Assembly (NCBI GenBank): GCA_963752225.1
Contig: CAVVXS010000009.1
Coordinates: forward strand, 496,001 to 560,000
Reading direction: 5' to 3'
Source: JBBROS01 sp963752225
GTDB lineage: Bacteria > Pseudomonadota > Alphaproteobacteria > Acetobacterales > Acetobacteraceae
Length of the DNA: 64,000 nucleotides
The notes under the pieces are model-generated. The model was not told where the DNA came from. It made no database searches and saw only the letters and a list, made by a program, of their open reading frames with translations. Shown here piece by piece: positions 57,561 through 64,000 of the stretch (position 1 is the stretch's first letter; each line of letters starts with the position of its first letter). Made by a program: the position numbers and the translations under genes.

Positions 57561-58745
57561 ATGGACGATGTGAGCGTAATCGGCGCGGGGCCGTATGGAT
57601 TGTCGCTGGGCGCACATCTTGCAACGCTTGGCAAACGCATCCGCGTGTTCGGTGCGCCGATGGAGACGTGGCGCTCCAACATGCCCAAAGGCATGCATTT
57701 GAAGTCAGAGGGATTTGCATCGAGCCTGTATGATCCCGCAGGTGCTTATCCGTTGTCGCGTTACTGTGCCGAGCACGACATACCATATGCCGACGTCGGA
57801 TTGCCGACGGCTTTGCAGACGTTTTCCGATTACGGGCAGGAGTTCGGCCGTCGTTACGTGCCGATGCTCGAGGACCGGTCGGTGGTCGCGCTGCGCCGGA
57901 CCAAGCGCGGATTCGAACTCGATTTGGCGGATGGCAAGACGATCGCCACGCGGGCCGTGGTCTCGGCGATCGGCATTCGGGATTACGCGTTCATTCCTCC
58001 CGTCCTGCAGAGCTTGCCGTCGAGCGTGCTGTCGCATTCCTCGGCGCATCATGACCTGTCGGTCTTTGCCGGGCGCCGGGTGAGCGTGGTCGGGGGCGGC
58101 GCGTCGGCGGCGGACTGCGCGGCGCTGCTGTCGCTGGCCGGGGCGGACACCTACCTCGTGACGCGCCGCTCGGCCTTGGCGTTCCATGCGCCGCCGGCAC
58201 GCCGCAGCTTGTGGGACCGGGTGCGCTACCCGTTCACCACGATTGGCTCGGGCTGGAAGTCGGTGCTGTGGACCACCGCACCTCTCGTGTTCCACGCATT
58301 GCCCGAGGCGACGCGGCTGGACATCACGCGCCGGTTCCTCGGTCCGGCGCCGGGTTGGTTCGTCCGGTCGCAGATCGAGAACCACGTGAAGGTGCAGAAG
58401 TCGGTCAACATCATCAGCGCGAACGGAAGCGACAGCGGGGCGACGCTGCATTTCGACCGGGCGGTGAGCGACGGGAAGCGGGAGGTGACGTCGCTGGACG
58501 TCGACCACGTGCTGTCCGCGACCGGCTATAAGGTCAACATGAACAAGCTCGGCTTCCTCGACCCGGCGATCCGGGCCGACCTGCGGCTGGAGGACGGCGC
58601 GCCGGTGTTGTCGAGCACGTTCGAGTCGACTGTGCCGGGCCTCTTCTTCACCGGACCGACGGCGGCATTTTCGTTCGGTCCCCTGCTCCGCTTCGCCTGC
58701 GGCGCCGGGTTTGCGGCGCAGCGGCTCACGCGGCGTTTCGCCTAG
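57561..58745 (+). CDS. FAD-dependent monooxygenase-like (ornithine N-hydroxylase/flavin-containing type)
   Basis: A 394-residue flavoprotein. Two Rossmann motifs: VSVIGAGPYGLSLGAHLATL at the N-terminus and VSVVGGGASAADCAALLSLA near residue 173. The FMO-like segment is METWRSNMPKGMHLKSEGFA, and the C-terminal FAD contact is VLSATGYKVNMNKLGFL followed by LFFTGPTAAFSFGPLLRFAC. It resembles lysine/ornithine N-monooxygenases and FMO, though the substrate loop is its own. An N-hydroxylase plus ATP-grasp ligase would fit a small-metabolite pathway; that is inference. Its stop overlaps the acyltransferase stop by 4 bases, tail to tail. Confidence 0.82.
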   Translation: MDDVSVIGAGPYGLSLGAHLATLGKRIRVFGAPMETWRSNMPKGMHLKSEGFASSLYDPAGAYPLSRYCAEHDIPYADVGLPTALQTFSDYGQEFGRRYVPMLEDRSVVALRRTKRGFELDLADGKTIATRAVVSAIGIRDYAFIPPVLQSLPSSVLSHSSAHHDLSVFAGRRVSVVGGGASAADCAALLSLAGADTYLVTRRSALAFHAPPARRSLWDRVRYPFTTIGSGWKSVLWTTAPLVFHALPEATRLDITRRFLGPAPGWFVRSQIENHVKVQKSVNIISANGSDSGATLHFDRAVSDGKREVTSLDVDHVLSATGYKVNMNKLGFLDPAIRADLRLEDGAPVLSSTFESTVPGLFFTGPTAAFSFGPLLRFACGAGFAAQRLTRRFA

Positions 58746-59957
58746 CATCCCGCCCCCGGCGTCCGCTTGCGGATGTCGGGGGCAGCCCGCCGGCCCAGGC
58801 GGCGACCGAGACGGATGCCGGAGCGGTCGATCAAGCGTTCGAAGGCAATCGCCAAAAGCAGGGTCATCAGTCCGCCGAGGAGCAGGCTGCTCGTCACCGC
58901 CGGGCCGTAGCCGAGGCGGGGTAGGAGGATCACGAACACTCCGCTGACGACCGTGAACAGCATCGGGAAATGCACGAGGTAGAGGCTGAAGGAGATGCGG
59001 CCGAGCCAGCGCAAAGCGGGGCGGCTCAGCCACTCTTGGGCCCGCGGGAGCATTGCGAAGCCGTTGAACAGCAGCGCCGCGGCCAGGGTGAACTGCAGCG
59101 AGATCGCGGTGGCCGGCGGGCCGAGCGGCGCCCGCGGCAGCAGCGCCAGCAGGGTGGCGGCGAACGGGGCGGCTTGGTTCGAGCATAGCGCCACTCCGCC
59201 CGCCAGCAGCAGCAGGCCGAGCAGCGGACGCGGCCGGCGCATGGCCGGCGAGCGGGCCGCGACGTAGCCCAGCAGGAACATCAGCAAGGGCGAGGCGGCG
59301 AAGGCGACCGCCAGGAGCGCGCAGCCGGCGCGGTGCATCGCCGGGGGCAGCCGCCGTTGCAGTTGGACCAGGAGCAGGATCAGCAGCGAGCCGACGAACT
59401 CCACGTGGAGCGTCCAGAGCAGGGCGTTGTAGGAGTGGTAGAGCGGTTGCAGGCCAAGGCCGGCGACGGCCCAGGCGGGCAGCAGGCTGGTTTCGCGGTA
59501 GCCGGCGAACATGCCCTCGAGGGCGACCTGGTGGAGGATGGCGGCGGCGGTGGGCGGCGGTGGGCGGCGGCGGCTCGATGGCGCCGAGCCAGACGGCCGA
59601 GCCGGTCAGGCCGGCGGCGGCGGCGTGCGTGTGCGGGAGCCAGGCGTGCAGCGCTGCCGCCAGCGCGATCGATGCGGCCATGGGCCATCCGAGCCGGACG
59701 ACCCGACCCAGCGTCCAGCGATGCGCCGGGGCGAGGTGCCGATCGAGCGAGAGGGTCAGGGCGGTGCCGCTCATGACAAAGAAGATGAACACGGCGACGA
59801 AGCCGTTGAGCGGCAGGAACAGCGGGGTGGCGCCGACCCAGGCCTCCCAGCCGTAGTGCTGCGGCGCGGCGTCGGGCATGACGAGGCCGGGCAGGAAGGC
59901 GGTCGCGTCGTGCAGCAGCAGGACCTGAAGGGCGGCAAGGCCGCGCAGTCCGTCCAT
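58742..59957 (-). pseudogene. Acyltransferase 3 (OafA-like), frameshifted by a 10-base duplication
   Basis: The N-terminal part, MDGLRGLAALQVLLLHDATA to TGSAVWLGAIEPPPPTA, is an acyltransferase-3 start with the catalytic His region (LLLHDA). The rest of the gene, ILHQVALEGMFAGYRETSLL to the C-terminus at 58742, is in another frame (SFSLYLVHFPMLF is a family mark). The break sits on two tandem copies of TGGGCGGCGG at 59551-59570. Removing one copy restores one continuous frame of about 401 codons. It is likely a phase-variable or recently broken gene. The start is taken at the ATG at 59957; no earlier ATG/GTG/TTG is in frame near it. Confidence 0.85.
59551..59570. repeat. Tandem duplication of a 10-base unit inside the acyltransferase gene
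   Basis: TGGGCGGCGG occurs twice in direct tandem, preceded by the similar GCGGCGGCGG at 59541-59550. Ten bases are not a multiple of three, so gain or loss of one copy switches the reading frame of the acyltransferase. With one copy removed the frame is open. Confidence 0.85.
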
Positions 59958-60046
59958 CCAGGTGGCGCGTTCGGCCTGCTCGGCCGGCGCTGCAAGGGCT
60001 GGGCGTGGCGGGTCGAGCAGGGTGCTGGCGGGCAGGGTGCGGTCCG

Positions 60047-60625
60047 CTAGCTCGAGGGCGGGCGGGATGCCGGGCCGGGGCGGGACAGGAGCGCGCGGAG
60101 CTGCGGCTTGTCCAGCATCGTGTCGGCGGCGGTGTTGAGCAATTGCTGGGTGAAGGGGACGAGGTCGGTGATGCCGCTGAAGACCTCGAAGCCGGCGGTG
60201 TCGTTCTTGTAGGTGTCCTGATAGACGGTGCGGCCGGCCGGGTCGACGACGGTCAGGTCGAGATCCAGCACGGCCCGGCGGGCGAAGTAGGTGTTGCCGT
60301 AGAAGGTCCGCAGGGTGATCTGCATCCGCAGCGGGGCGGTGGGGGACAGCATGCCGCGAGCTTGCAGGGCGGCGGTGAACACCTCGGACACCTCGGCGGC
60401 CACGGGCCGGGTGGTGTCGTAAACCTGGGACGGGTTGCCGTAGAGGCCGCGGACGGTGGCGAGGCGGTTCGGCTTCTCGTCGCGGACGTCGCGGGTGGTG
60501 ACGCCGGCGATCGTGGCGGGCGGGCCGCGGACGACCGGCACGGTGGGGGCGTAGGCGATGTCGCCGGTGGACTGGCAGGCGGCGAGCGCGACGCAGGCCA
60601 GGAGCACAAGACCGAATTGCTGCAC
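60047..60625 (-). CDS. Lipoprotein with DUF4136/YajG-like domain
   Basis: A 192-residue protein starting at GTG at 60625 with GGGGGAGGG 6 bases upstream. The signal peptide and lipobox are VQQFGLVLLACVALAAC (cysteine at 17), so it is lipid-anchored. The mature part is DIAYAPTVPVVRGPPATIAG, DVRDEKPNRLATVRGLYG, and a beta-rich domain LDLDLTVVDPAGRTVYQDTY; this resembles YajG-type lipoproteins. It is divergent from nothing obvious; it lies upstream of the broken acyltransferase in the same direction. Confidence 0.75.
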   Translation of the reverse strand: MQQFGLVLLACVALAACQSTGDIAYAPTVPVVRGPPATIAGVTTRDVRDEKPNRLATVRGLYGNPSQVYDTTRPVAAEVSEVFTAALQARGMLSPTAPLRMQITLRTFYGNTYFARRAVLDLDLTVVDPAGRTVYQDTYKNDTAGFEVFSGITDLVPFTQQLLNTAADTMLDKPQLRALLSRPGPASRPPSS

Positions 60626-60795
60626 GCGCCACCCTCCCCCGTGTTGCGCACAGCAATGCACTGGCGGGCGGGGCCTGCCAAGCGTGCGGGCGCGCCGGCG
60701 TGCGGCGGCGGGGCGGGTGCGGGATGGGGCGGATTGGTGCGGCTGGTGGGCCGGTGCGGGTGGGGTCTTCGGAGCGAGGGCGTGACCCTCGGAGC

Positions 60796-61377
60796 TCAGG
60801 ACGGTTTGGCTTTGGGCCTGCCGCCCTGGATGAGGTGGAGGCCGGCGGCGTGGGCGCCCGGGGGTTGGGCGGCGCGGGCGCGGAGGGCGGCGATGTCCTT
60901 GGGGGTGCGGCGCTTCCAACTGTAGGCGCGGCCTTGGGCGGCGACGCCGAGGTCGCGGCAGATCTCCTCGATCACGTCGTCGATCGAGCGGCCGTCGAGG
61001 TCGTGTTCGAACTCGGGGTCGTCGAGGCGTTCGGCGAACTCGGCGTGGAGGGATTGGGCGTCGGTGTCGTTGCGGCGGCGGTGGATGGCGTCCTCGACGC
61101 CGCGGATGACGCGGGCGCGGGCGGCGGTGCGAGCGGCCGGTTTCTCCGCGTGGGCCGGGTGCTCGGCGATGTGGCGGGCGAGTGCGATCGTGCGGCGGAC
61201 GGTGCGGGCGATGCGGTCGAAGGCGACGGTCGGGTCGCTGTCGGGGCGGTTGTCCGCGGTGGGCGTCGCGGCCATCGCCGCCTCATGGACCCGTCGCGCG
61301 AGATCGGCGCCGCGGTCGATGAGGTCGTGCAGGACGCGGAGGTAGTAGGCGGCGTCGGCTTCGGCGGTTGTAGACAT
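60796..61377 (-). CDS. Conserved hypothetical protein of Acetobacteraceae type
   Basis: A 193-residue helical protein: MSTTAEADAAYYLRVLHDLI, DRGADLARRVHEAAMAATP, FDRIARTVRRTIALARHIAE and a C-terminal WKRRTPKDIAALRARA. Proteins with this order (YLRVLxDLxDRGADLA and FDRIARxVRR) are common in Acetobacteraceae and of unknown role. Relatives often lie near transposase or RAYT genes. The helix RTAARARVIRGVEDAIHRRR is strongly basic and could bind nucleic acid, but this is speculation. ATG start at 61377. Confidence 0.7.
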   Translation of the reverse strand: MSTTAEADAAYYLRVLHDLIDRGADLARRVHEAAMAATPTADNRPDSDPTVAFDRIARTVRRTIALARHIAEHPAHAEKPAARTAARARVIRGVEDAIHRRRNDTDAQSLHAEFAERLDDPEFEHDLDGRSIDDVIEEICRDLGVAAQGRAYSWKRRTPKDIAALRARAAQPPGAHAAGLHLIQGGRPKAKPS

Positions 61378-61495
61378 GGAGGCGTTAGGAACATTTTCAG
61401 GGGGTGGGGGTCAAGGGATTTGCTGATGGTTTGTGCGGCCTGAGCTTCGTTCAGGTTGGACGGGTTGCAGCACCTGGCATGACGAGGCTTGCGAT

Positions 61496-61512
61496 GGCGG
61501 GTTGCACCCGCC
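61496..61512 (+). repeat. REP hairpin, upstream of the RAYT gene
   Basis: GGCGGGT-TGC-ACCCGCC is a perfect 7-bp stem with a 3-base loop. It is followed by CTAC and preceded by TTGCGAT. Same core as the two copies downstream of the RAYT gene, in the same orientation. Confidence 0.85.
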
Positions 61513-61548
61513 CTACACAGGCGCGGTTGAAGTCGGCAGCATGGCGTC

Positions 61549-62082
61549 ATGCCGGATTATCGCCGCAACCGGGTGCCAGGAGGCACTTATTTCTTCACGG
61601 TCAACTTGCTCGACCGGAACAGCCGGTTGTTGGTCGAGAAGGTGGACGTGTTGCGCGAGGCGGTTCGCACCGTTCGTGGTGGCCCGCCGTTTTACATCGA
61701 TGCTTGGGTGGTGTTGCCGGAGCATTTGCACTGCATCTGGACGTTGCCGCCGGGTGACGACGACTATTCCGGCCGCTGGCAGGCGATCAAGGCGCGGTTT
61801 GCGGCGGCGATGCCGGCCGGCGAACGGCGGTCGGCCGTTCGGGTGCGCCGTGGCGAGCGCGGGATTTGGCAGCGGCGGTTTTGGGAGCACACGATTCGCG
61901 ATGACCGCGATTATGCCGCGCATATGGATTACGTCCATTTCAATCCGGTGAAGCACGGGTTGGTCAGGCGGGCGGCGGATTGGCCGTATTCCTCGTTCGG
62001 GCGGTGCGTGGAACGGGGGTTGTATCCCGGCGATTGGGGGTTGGAGGGTGGCGGTGTCGTTGAGGTGGGGGAGCGGCTGTGA
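61549..62082 (+). CDS. REP-associated tyrosine transposase (RAYT)
   Basis: A 177-residue Y1-type HUH nuclease: MPDYRRNRVPGGTYFFTVNL at the N-terminus (the RAYT start pattern), HIS metal motif in DAWVVLPEHLHCIWTLP (HLH), and the catalytic-tyrosine segment HMDYVHFNPVKHGLV. It cuts and rejoins REP palindromes as a domesticated IS200/IS605-type transposase. It is flanked by three REP hairpins of one sequence in the same direction, one upstream and two downstream. The product is complete, and its 3' end is part of a tandem duplication. Confidence 0.93.
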   Translation: MPDYRRNRVPGGTYFFTVNLLDRNSRLLVEKVDVLREAVRTVRGGPPFYIDAWVVLPEHLHCIWTLPPGDDDYSGRWQAIKARFAAAMPAGERRSAVRVRRGERGIWQRRFWEHTIRDDRDYAAHMDYVHFNPVKHGLVRRAADWPYSSFGRCVERGLYPGDWGLEGGGVVEVGERL

Positions 62083-62101
62083 TGAGGCGGTGGCTTGCGT
62101 T

Positions 62102-62118
62102 GGCGGGTTTCACCCGCC
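62102..62118 (+). repeat. REP hairpin, first downstream copy
   Basis: GGCGGGT-TTC-ACCCGCC, 7-bp perfect stem and 3-base loop, flanked by TTGCGT before and CTACG after. Direct orientation relative to the upstream copy, which is the layout seen at RAYT loci. Confidence 0.85.
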
Positions 62119-62198
62119 CTACGGGCTGGCGATTGGGGGGCGGAGGGCGTTGATCTTGCCAAGATGGGGGAGCGGCGGTGATGGTGGTGGCTTGCGTT

Positions 62199-62215
62199 GG
62201 CGGGTTTTACCCGCC
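62199..62215 (+). repeat. REP hairpin, second downstream copy
   Basis: GGCGGGT-TTT-ACCCGCC, 7-bp perfect stem, flanked by TTGCGT and CTACG. It ends 15 bases before the stop of atpG (62231), so it lies in the 3' end of the ATP synthase transcript and may act as a stabilising structure. Confidence 0.85.
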
Positions 62216-62230
62216 CTACGTGCTTGCCGT

Positions 62231-63121
62231 TTAGACCGCTTCGGCGCCCGAGATGATTTCGATCAGTTCGCGGGTGATGTTGGCTTGGCGGGTGCGGTTG
62301 TAGTTCAGGGTCAGGCGGTTGATCATTTCGCCGGCGTTGCGGGTGGCGTTGTCCATGGCGGACATGCGGGCGCCTTGTTCGCCGGCGGCGCTCTCGATCA
62401 GGGCGCGGAAGAGCTGGATCGACATGTTGCGGGGGAGGAGGGCGGCGAGGATGGTTTCCTCGTCGGGCTCAAACTCGTAGATGGCTTGCGGGCCAGACGC
62501 GGTGTCGGCGGGCTTGTCCTCGGCCGCGACCTGCAGCGGGATGATCTGCTGCTCGGTGGGGATCTGGCTGATGACGGAGACGAAACGGTTGTAGATGATG
62601 GTGGCGACGTCGAACTCGCCGGCGGCCAGCATTTGGGCGATGCGCTCGCCGACTTCAGTCACGTCGGAGAACTCGACGCGCTTCTTGCCGGCGAAGCTGT
62701 ATTCGCCGACGAGGCGGGAGGCGAATTCGCGGCGGAGGTAGTCCCGGCCCTTGCGGCCGACGGTGATGACCTTGACGGTCTTGCCTTCGGCTTCGAGGCG
62801 CTGGATGGCGGTGCGGGCGGCGCGGCCGACGTTGGTGTTGAAGCCGCCGGCGAGGCCGCGGTCGGCGGTGACGACGACCAGGAGGTGCACCTGGTCGCGG
62901 CCGGTGCCGACCAGCATCGGCGGCGCGGTGGGGCTGCCGGCGGCCGACGCGGCCAGGGCGGCGAGCATGCGCTGCATGCGCTCAGCGTAGGGCCGGGCGG
63001 CCTCGGCTTGGCTTTGGGCGCGCTTCAACTTGCTCGCGGCCACCATCTTCATGGCGGACGTTATTTTCCGCGTCGACTTGACGCTGTTGATGCGGGCCCG
63101 CAGGGCTTTCAGGCTGGCCAT
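62231..63121 (-). CDS. atpG: F1F0 ATP synthase gamma subunit
   Basis: A 296-residue rotor subunit of F1. Both ends hold the conserved coiled coil: MASLKALRARINSVKSTRKI, TSAMKMVAASKLKRAQ at the start and RMSAMDNATRNAGEMINRLT, LNYNRTRQANITRELIEIIS at the end. The Rossmann-like middle has LLVVVTADRGLAGGFNTNVG. It lies 2 bases after the alpha-subunit gene, as usual in atpHAGDC. However the next gene downstream on this strand is not atpD; the RAYT gene and REP elements come instead. Confidence 0.97.
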   Translation of the reverse strand: MASLKALRARINSVKSTRKITSAMKMVAASKLKRAQSQAEAARPYAERMQRMLAALAASAAGSPTAPPMLVGTGRDQVHLLVVVTADRGLAGGFNTNVGRAARTAIQRLEAEGKTVKVITVGRKGRDYLRREFASRLVGEYSFAGKKRVEFSDVTEVGERIAQMLAAGEFDVATIIYNRFVSVISQIPTEQQIIPLQVAAEDKPADTASGPQAIYEFEPDEETILAALLPRNMSIQLFRALIESAAGEQGARMSAMDNATRNAGEMINRLTLNYNRTRQANITRELIEIISGAEAV

Positions 63122-63123
63122 GT

Positions 63124-64000
63124 CTAGGCTGCGGCGAAGTTCTTGGTGAAGCTGTCGAGGAAGGCGACGAGGGTCTTCTCCACGTCGGGCTTCATCTCGC
63201 GGCTGTTGCGGATGCCTTCGAGGACGCCGGGTTCGCGGACCTTGAGCTCGGACAGCATACGGCGCTCGTATTCGCCGACCTTGCCGACGGGGATCTTGTC
63301 CAGGTAGCCCTTGGTGCCGGTGTAGATGCTGATGACCTGCTCCTCCACCGGCATGGGGCTGAACTGCGGCTGCTTGAGCAGCTCGGTCAGGCGGGCGCCG
63401 CGGGCGAGCAGGTTCTGTGTCGACTGGTCGAGGTCGGATGAGAACTGAGCGAAAGCGGCCATCTCGCGATACTGGGCGAGCTCGAGCTTGATGGAGCCGG
63501 CGACTTTCTTCATCGCCTTGATCTGAGCCGAGGAGCCGACGCGAGAGACGGAGAGGCCGACGTTCACGGCGGGGCGGATGCCGCGGAAGAACAATTCCGT
63601 CTCGAGGAAGATCTGCCCGTCGGTGATGGAGATGACGTTCGTGGGAATATAGGCGGAGACGTCGCCGGCCTGGGTCTCGATGATGGGGAGCGCGGTGAGG
63701 CTGCCGTTGCCGAAGGCGTCGGACATCTTGGCGGCGCGCTCGAGCAGGCGGCTGTGCAGGTAGAACACGTCGCCGGGGTAGGCTTCGCGGCCCGGCGGGC
63801 GGCGCAGCAGCAGGGACATCTGACGATAGGCGACGGCCTGCTTGGACAGGTCGTCGTAGCAGATCATGGCGTGCATGCCGTTGTCGCGGAAGTATTCGCC
63901 CATGGTGCAGCCGGTGTAGGGGGCGAGGAACTGCATGGGCGCCGGGTCGGACGCGGTGGCGGCGACGACGATGGAGTATTCCATCGCGCCGTTCTCCTCG
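63124..64000 (-). CDS. atpA: F1F0 ATP synthase alpha subunit, 5' part outside window
   Basis: The C-terminal 292 or so residues of the alpha subunit, running off the right edge. The frame is open to the end, so the methionine at 63984 is internal. Visible are MEYSIVVAATASDPAPMQFL, ICYDDLSKQAVAYRQMSLLL (with the arginine-rich RRPPGREAYPGDVFYLHSRL), and GLSVSRVGSSAQIKAMKKVA. The C-terminus is TKNFAAA. Walker A lies upstream of the window. Confidence 0.97.
   Translation of the reverse strand, partial: EENGAMEYSIVVAATASDPAPMQFLAPYTGCTMGEYFRDNGMHAMICYDDLSKQAVAYRQMSLLLRRPPGREAYPGDVFYLHSRLLERAAKMSDAFGNGSLTALPIIETQAGDVSAYIPTNVISITDGQIFLETELFFRGIRPAVNVGLSVSRVGSSAQIKAMKKVAGSIKLELAQYREMAAFAQFSSDLDQSTQNLLARGARLTELLKQPQFSPMPVEEQVISIYTGTKGYLDKIPVGKVGEYERRMLSELKVREPGVLEGIRNSREMKPDVEKTLVAFLDSFTKNFAAA

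Larger units (their letters stand above)
62068..62222 (+). repeat. Two imperfect tandem copies of a 97-base REP-carrying unit
   Basis: The stretch from GGGGGAGCGGCTGTGATGAG (starting near 62068) through TTGCGT-REP-CCTACG is repeated 97 bases later (GGGGGAGCGGCGGTGATGGT, near 62165, then the same TTGCGT-REP-CCTACG). The first copy overlaps the last codons and stop of the RAYT gene. The copies differ at several positions, so the duplication is not very recent. Confidence 0.75.

Noticed and set aside
57705..60656. Antisense open frame of 983 codons across flavoprotein and acyltransferase
   Set aside because: It is arginine/proline-rich, low in aliphatic pattern, and reads real genes backwards; only the 5' part near 59540-59957 coincides with the true acyltransferase frame.
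1..64000. CRISPR array
   Set aside because: No regularly spaced identical repeats of 24-37 bases with unique spacers; the only repeats are REP hairpins, the hairpin array and the 10-base tandem unit.

Overview
This 64 kb window is very GC-rich, tightly packed, and has few ordinary intergenic gaps. It looks like an alphaproteobacterial chromosome, most likely Acetobacteraceae or a relative in Rhodospirillales. The reasons are the protein family flavour (Cys-type membrane formate dehydrogenase with DUF3305/DUF3306 partners, an oxidoreductase-SelD fusion, SemiSWEET, RoxA-like cytochrome), the many GTGA/ATGA stop-start overlaps, and conserved hypotheticals typical of that group. The taxonomic call is inference from family resemblance; no 16S gene is present.

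Layout. 0-10 kb is housekeeping: the end of a membrane protein, then a minus-strand purine/rRNA block (guaB, HAD hydrolase, rsmB-like, GNAT, guaA) joined by 4-nt overlaps, an FAD oxidoreductase, ppx/gppA with rlmE, and tRNA-Gln(CUG). 10-15.7 kb, directly after the tRNA, is an accessory segment. It holds an orphan amino-acid-type binding protein, a glutathione-independent formaldehyde dehydrogenase unit with a FmdB zinc ribbon, and a string of decayed genes (glycosyltransferase with an internal deletion, histidine-kinase tail, IS701-type transposase scrap).

15.7-25.4 kb is a formate dehydrogenase locus. A multi-cluster ferredoxin faces a nine-gene operon: ligase-fold protein, DUF6505-like, DUF3305, DUF3306, TorD-type chaperone, Tat peptide, and the alpha, beta and gamma subunits. 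Together with the formaldehyde dehydrogenase nearby it could form a formaldehyde to formate to CO2 oxidation route feeding quinone.

25.4-38 kb is metabolic accessory DNA: MFS pump, SDR, RoxA-like dihaem cytochrome, NagB-like isomerase, tannase remnant, MHS transporter opposite a polysaccharide deacetylase, a dienelactone-hydrolase-like protein that has lost its nucleophile, and a frameshifted LysR gene facing an intact NTF2/SDR/quinone-reductase operon. 37.8-48.1 kb is one minus-strand carbohydrate locus: dihydroxyacetone-kinase-like protein, solute-binding protein, four tandem RNA hairpins, two permeases, a small membrane protein, two ATPases of GlpS/GlpT style, a TIM-barrel isomerase, a Gfo/Idh dehydrogenase and a membrane protein.

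48-57 kb carries small unknowns, an NADH-dehydrogenase-like/SelD fusion, ABC-F ATPase, Ku, DUF883, an MFS protein and SemiSWEET. 56-60.6 kb pairs an ATP-grasp enzyme with a divergent flavoprotein, next to an acyltransferase broken by a 10-bp tandem duplication and a lipoprotein. 60.8-64 kb has a conserved hypothetical, a RAYT (REP-associated tyrosine transposase) with three matching REP hairpins, and atpG-atpA running off the right edge. The expected atpD is absent downstream of atpG; the RAYT/REP unit sits there instead.
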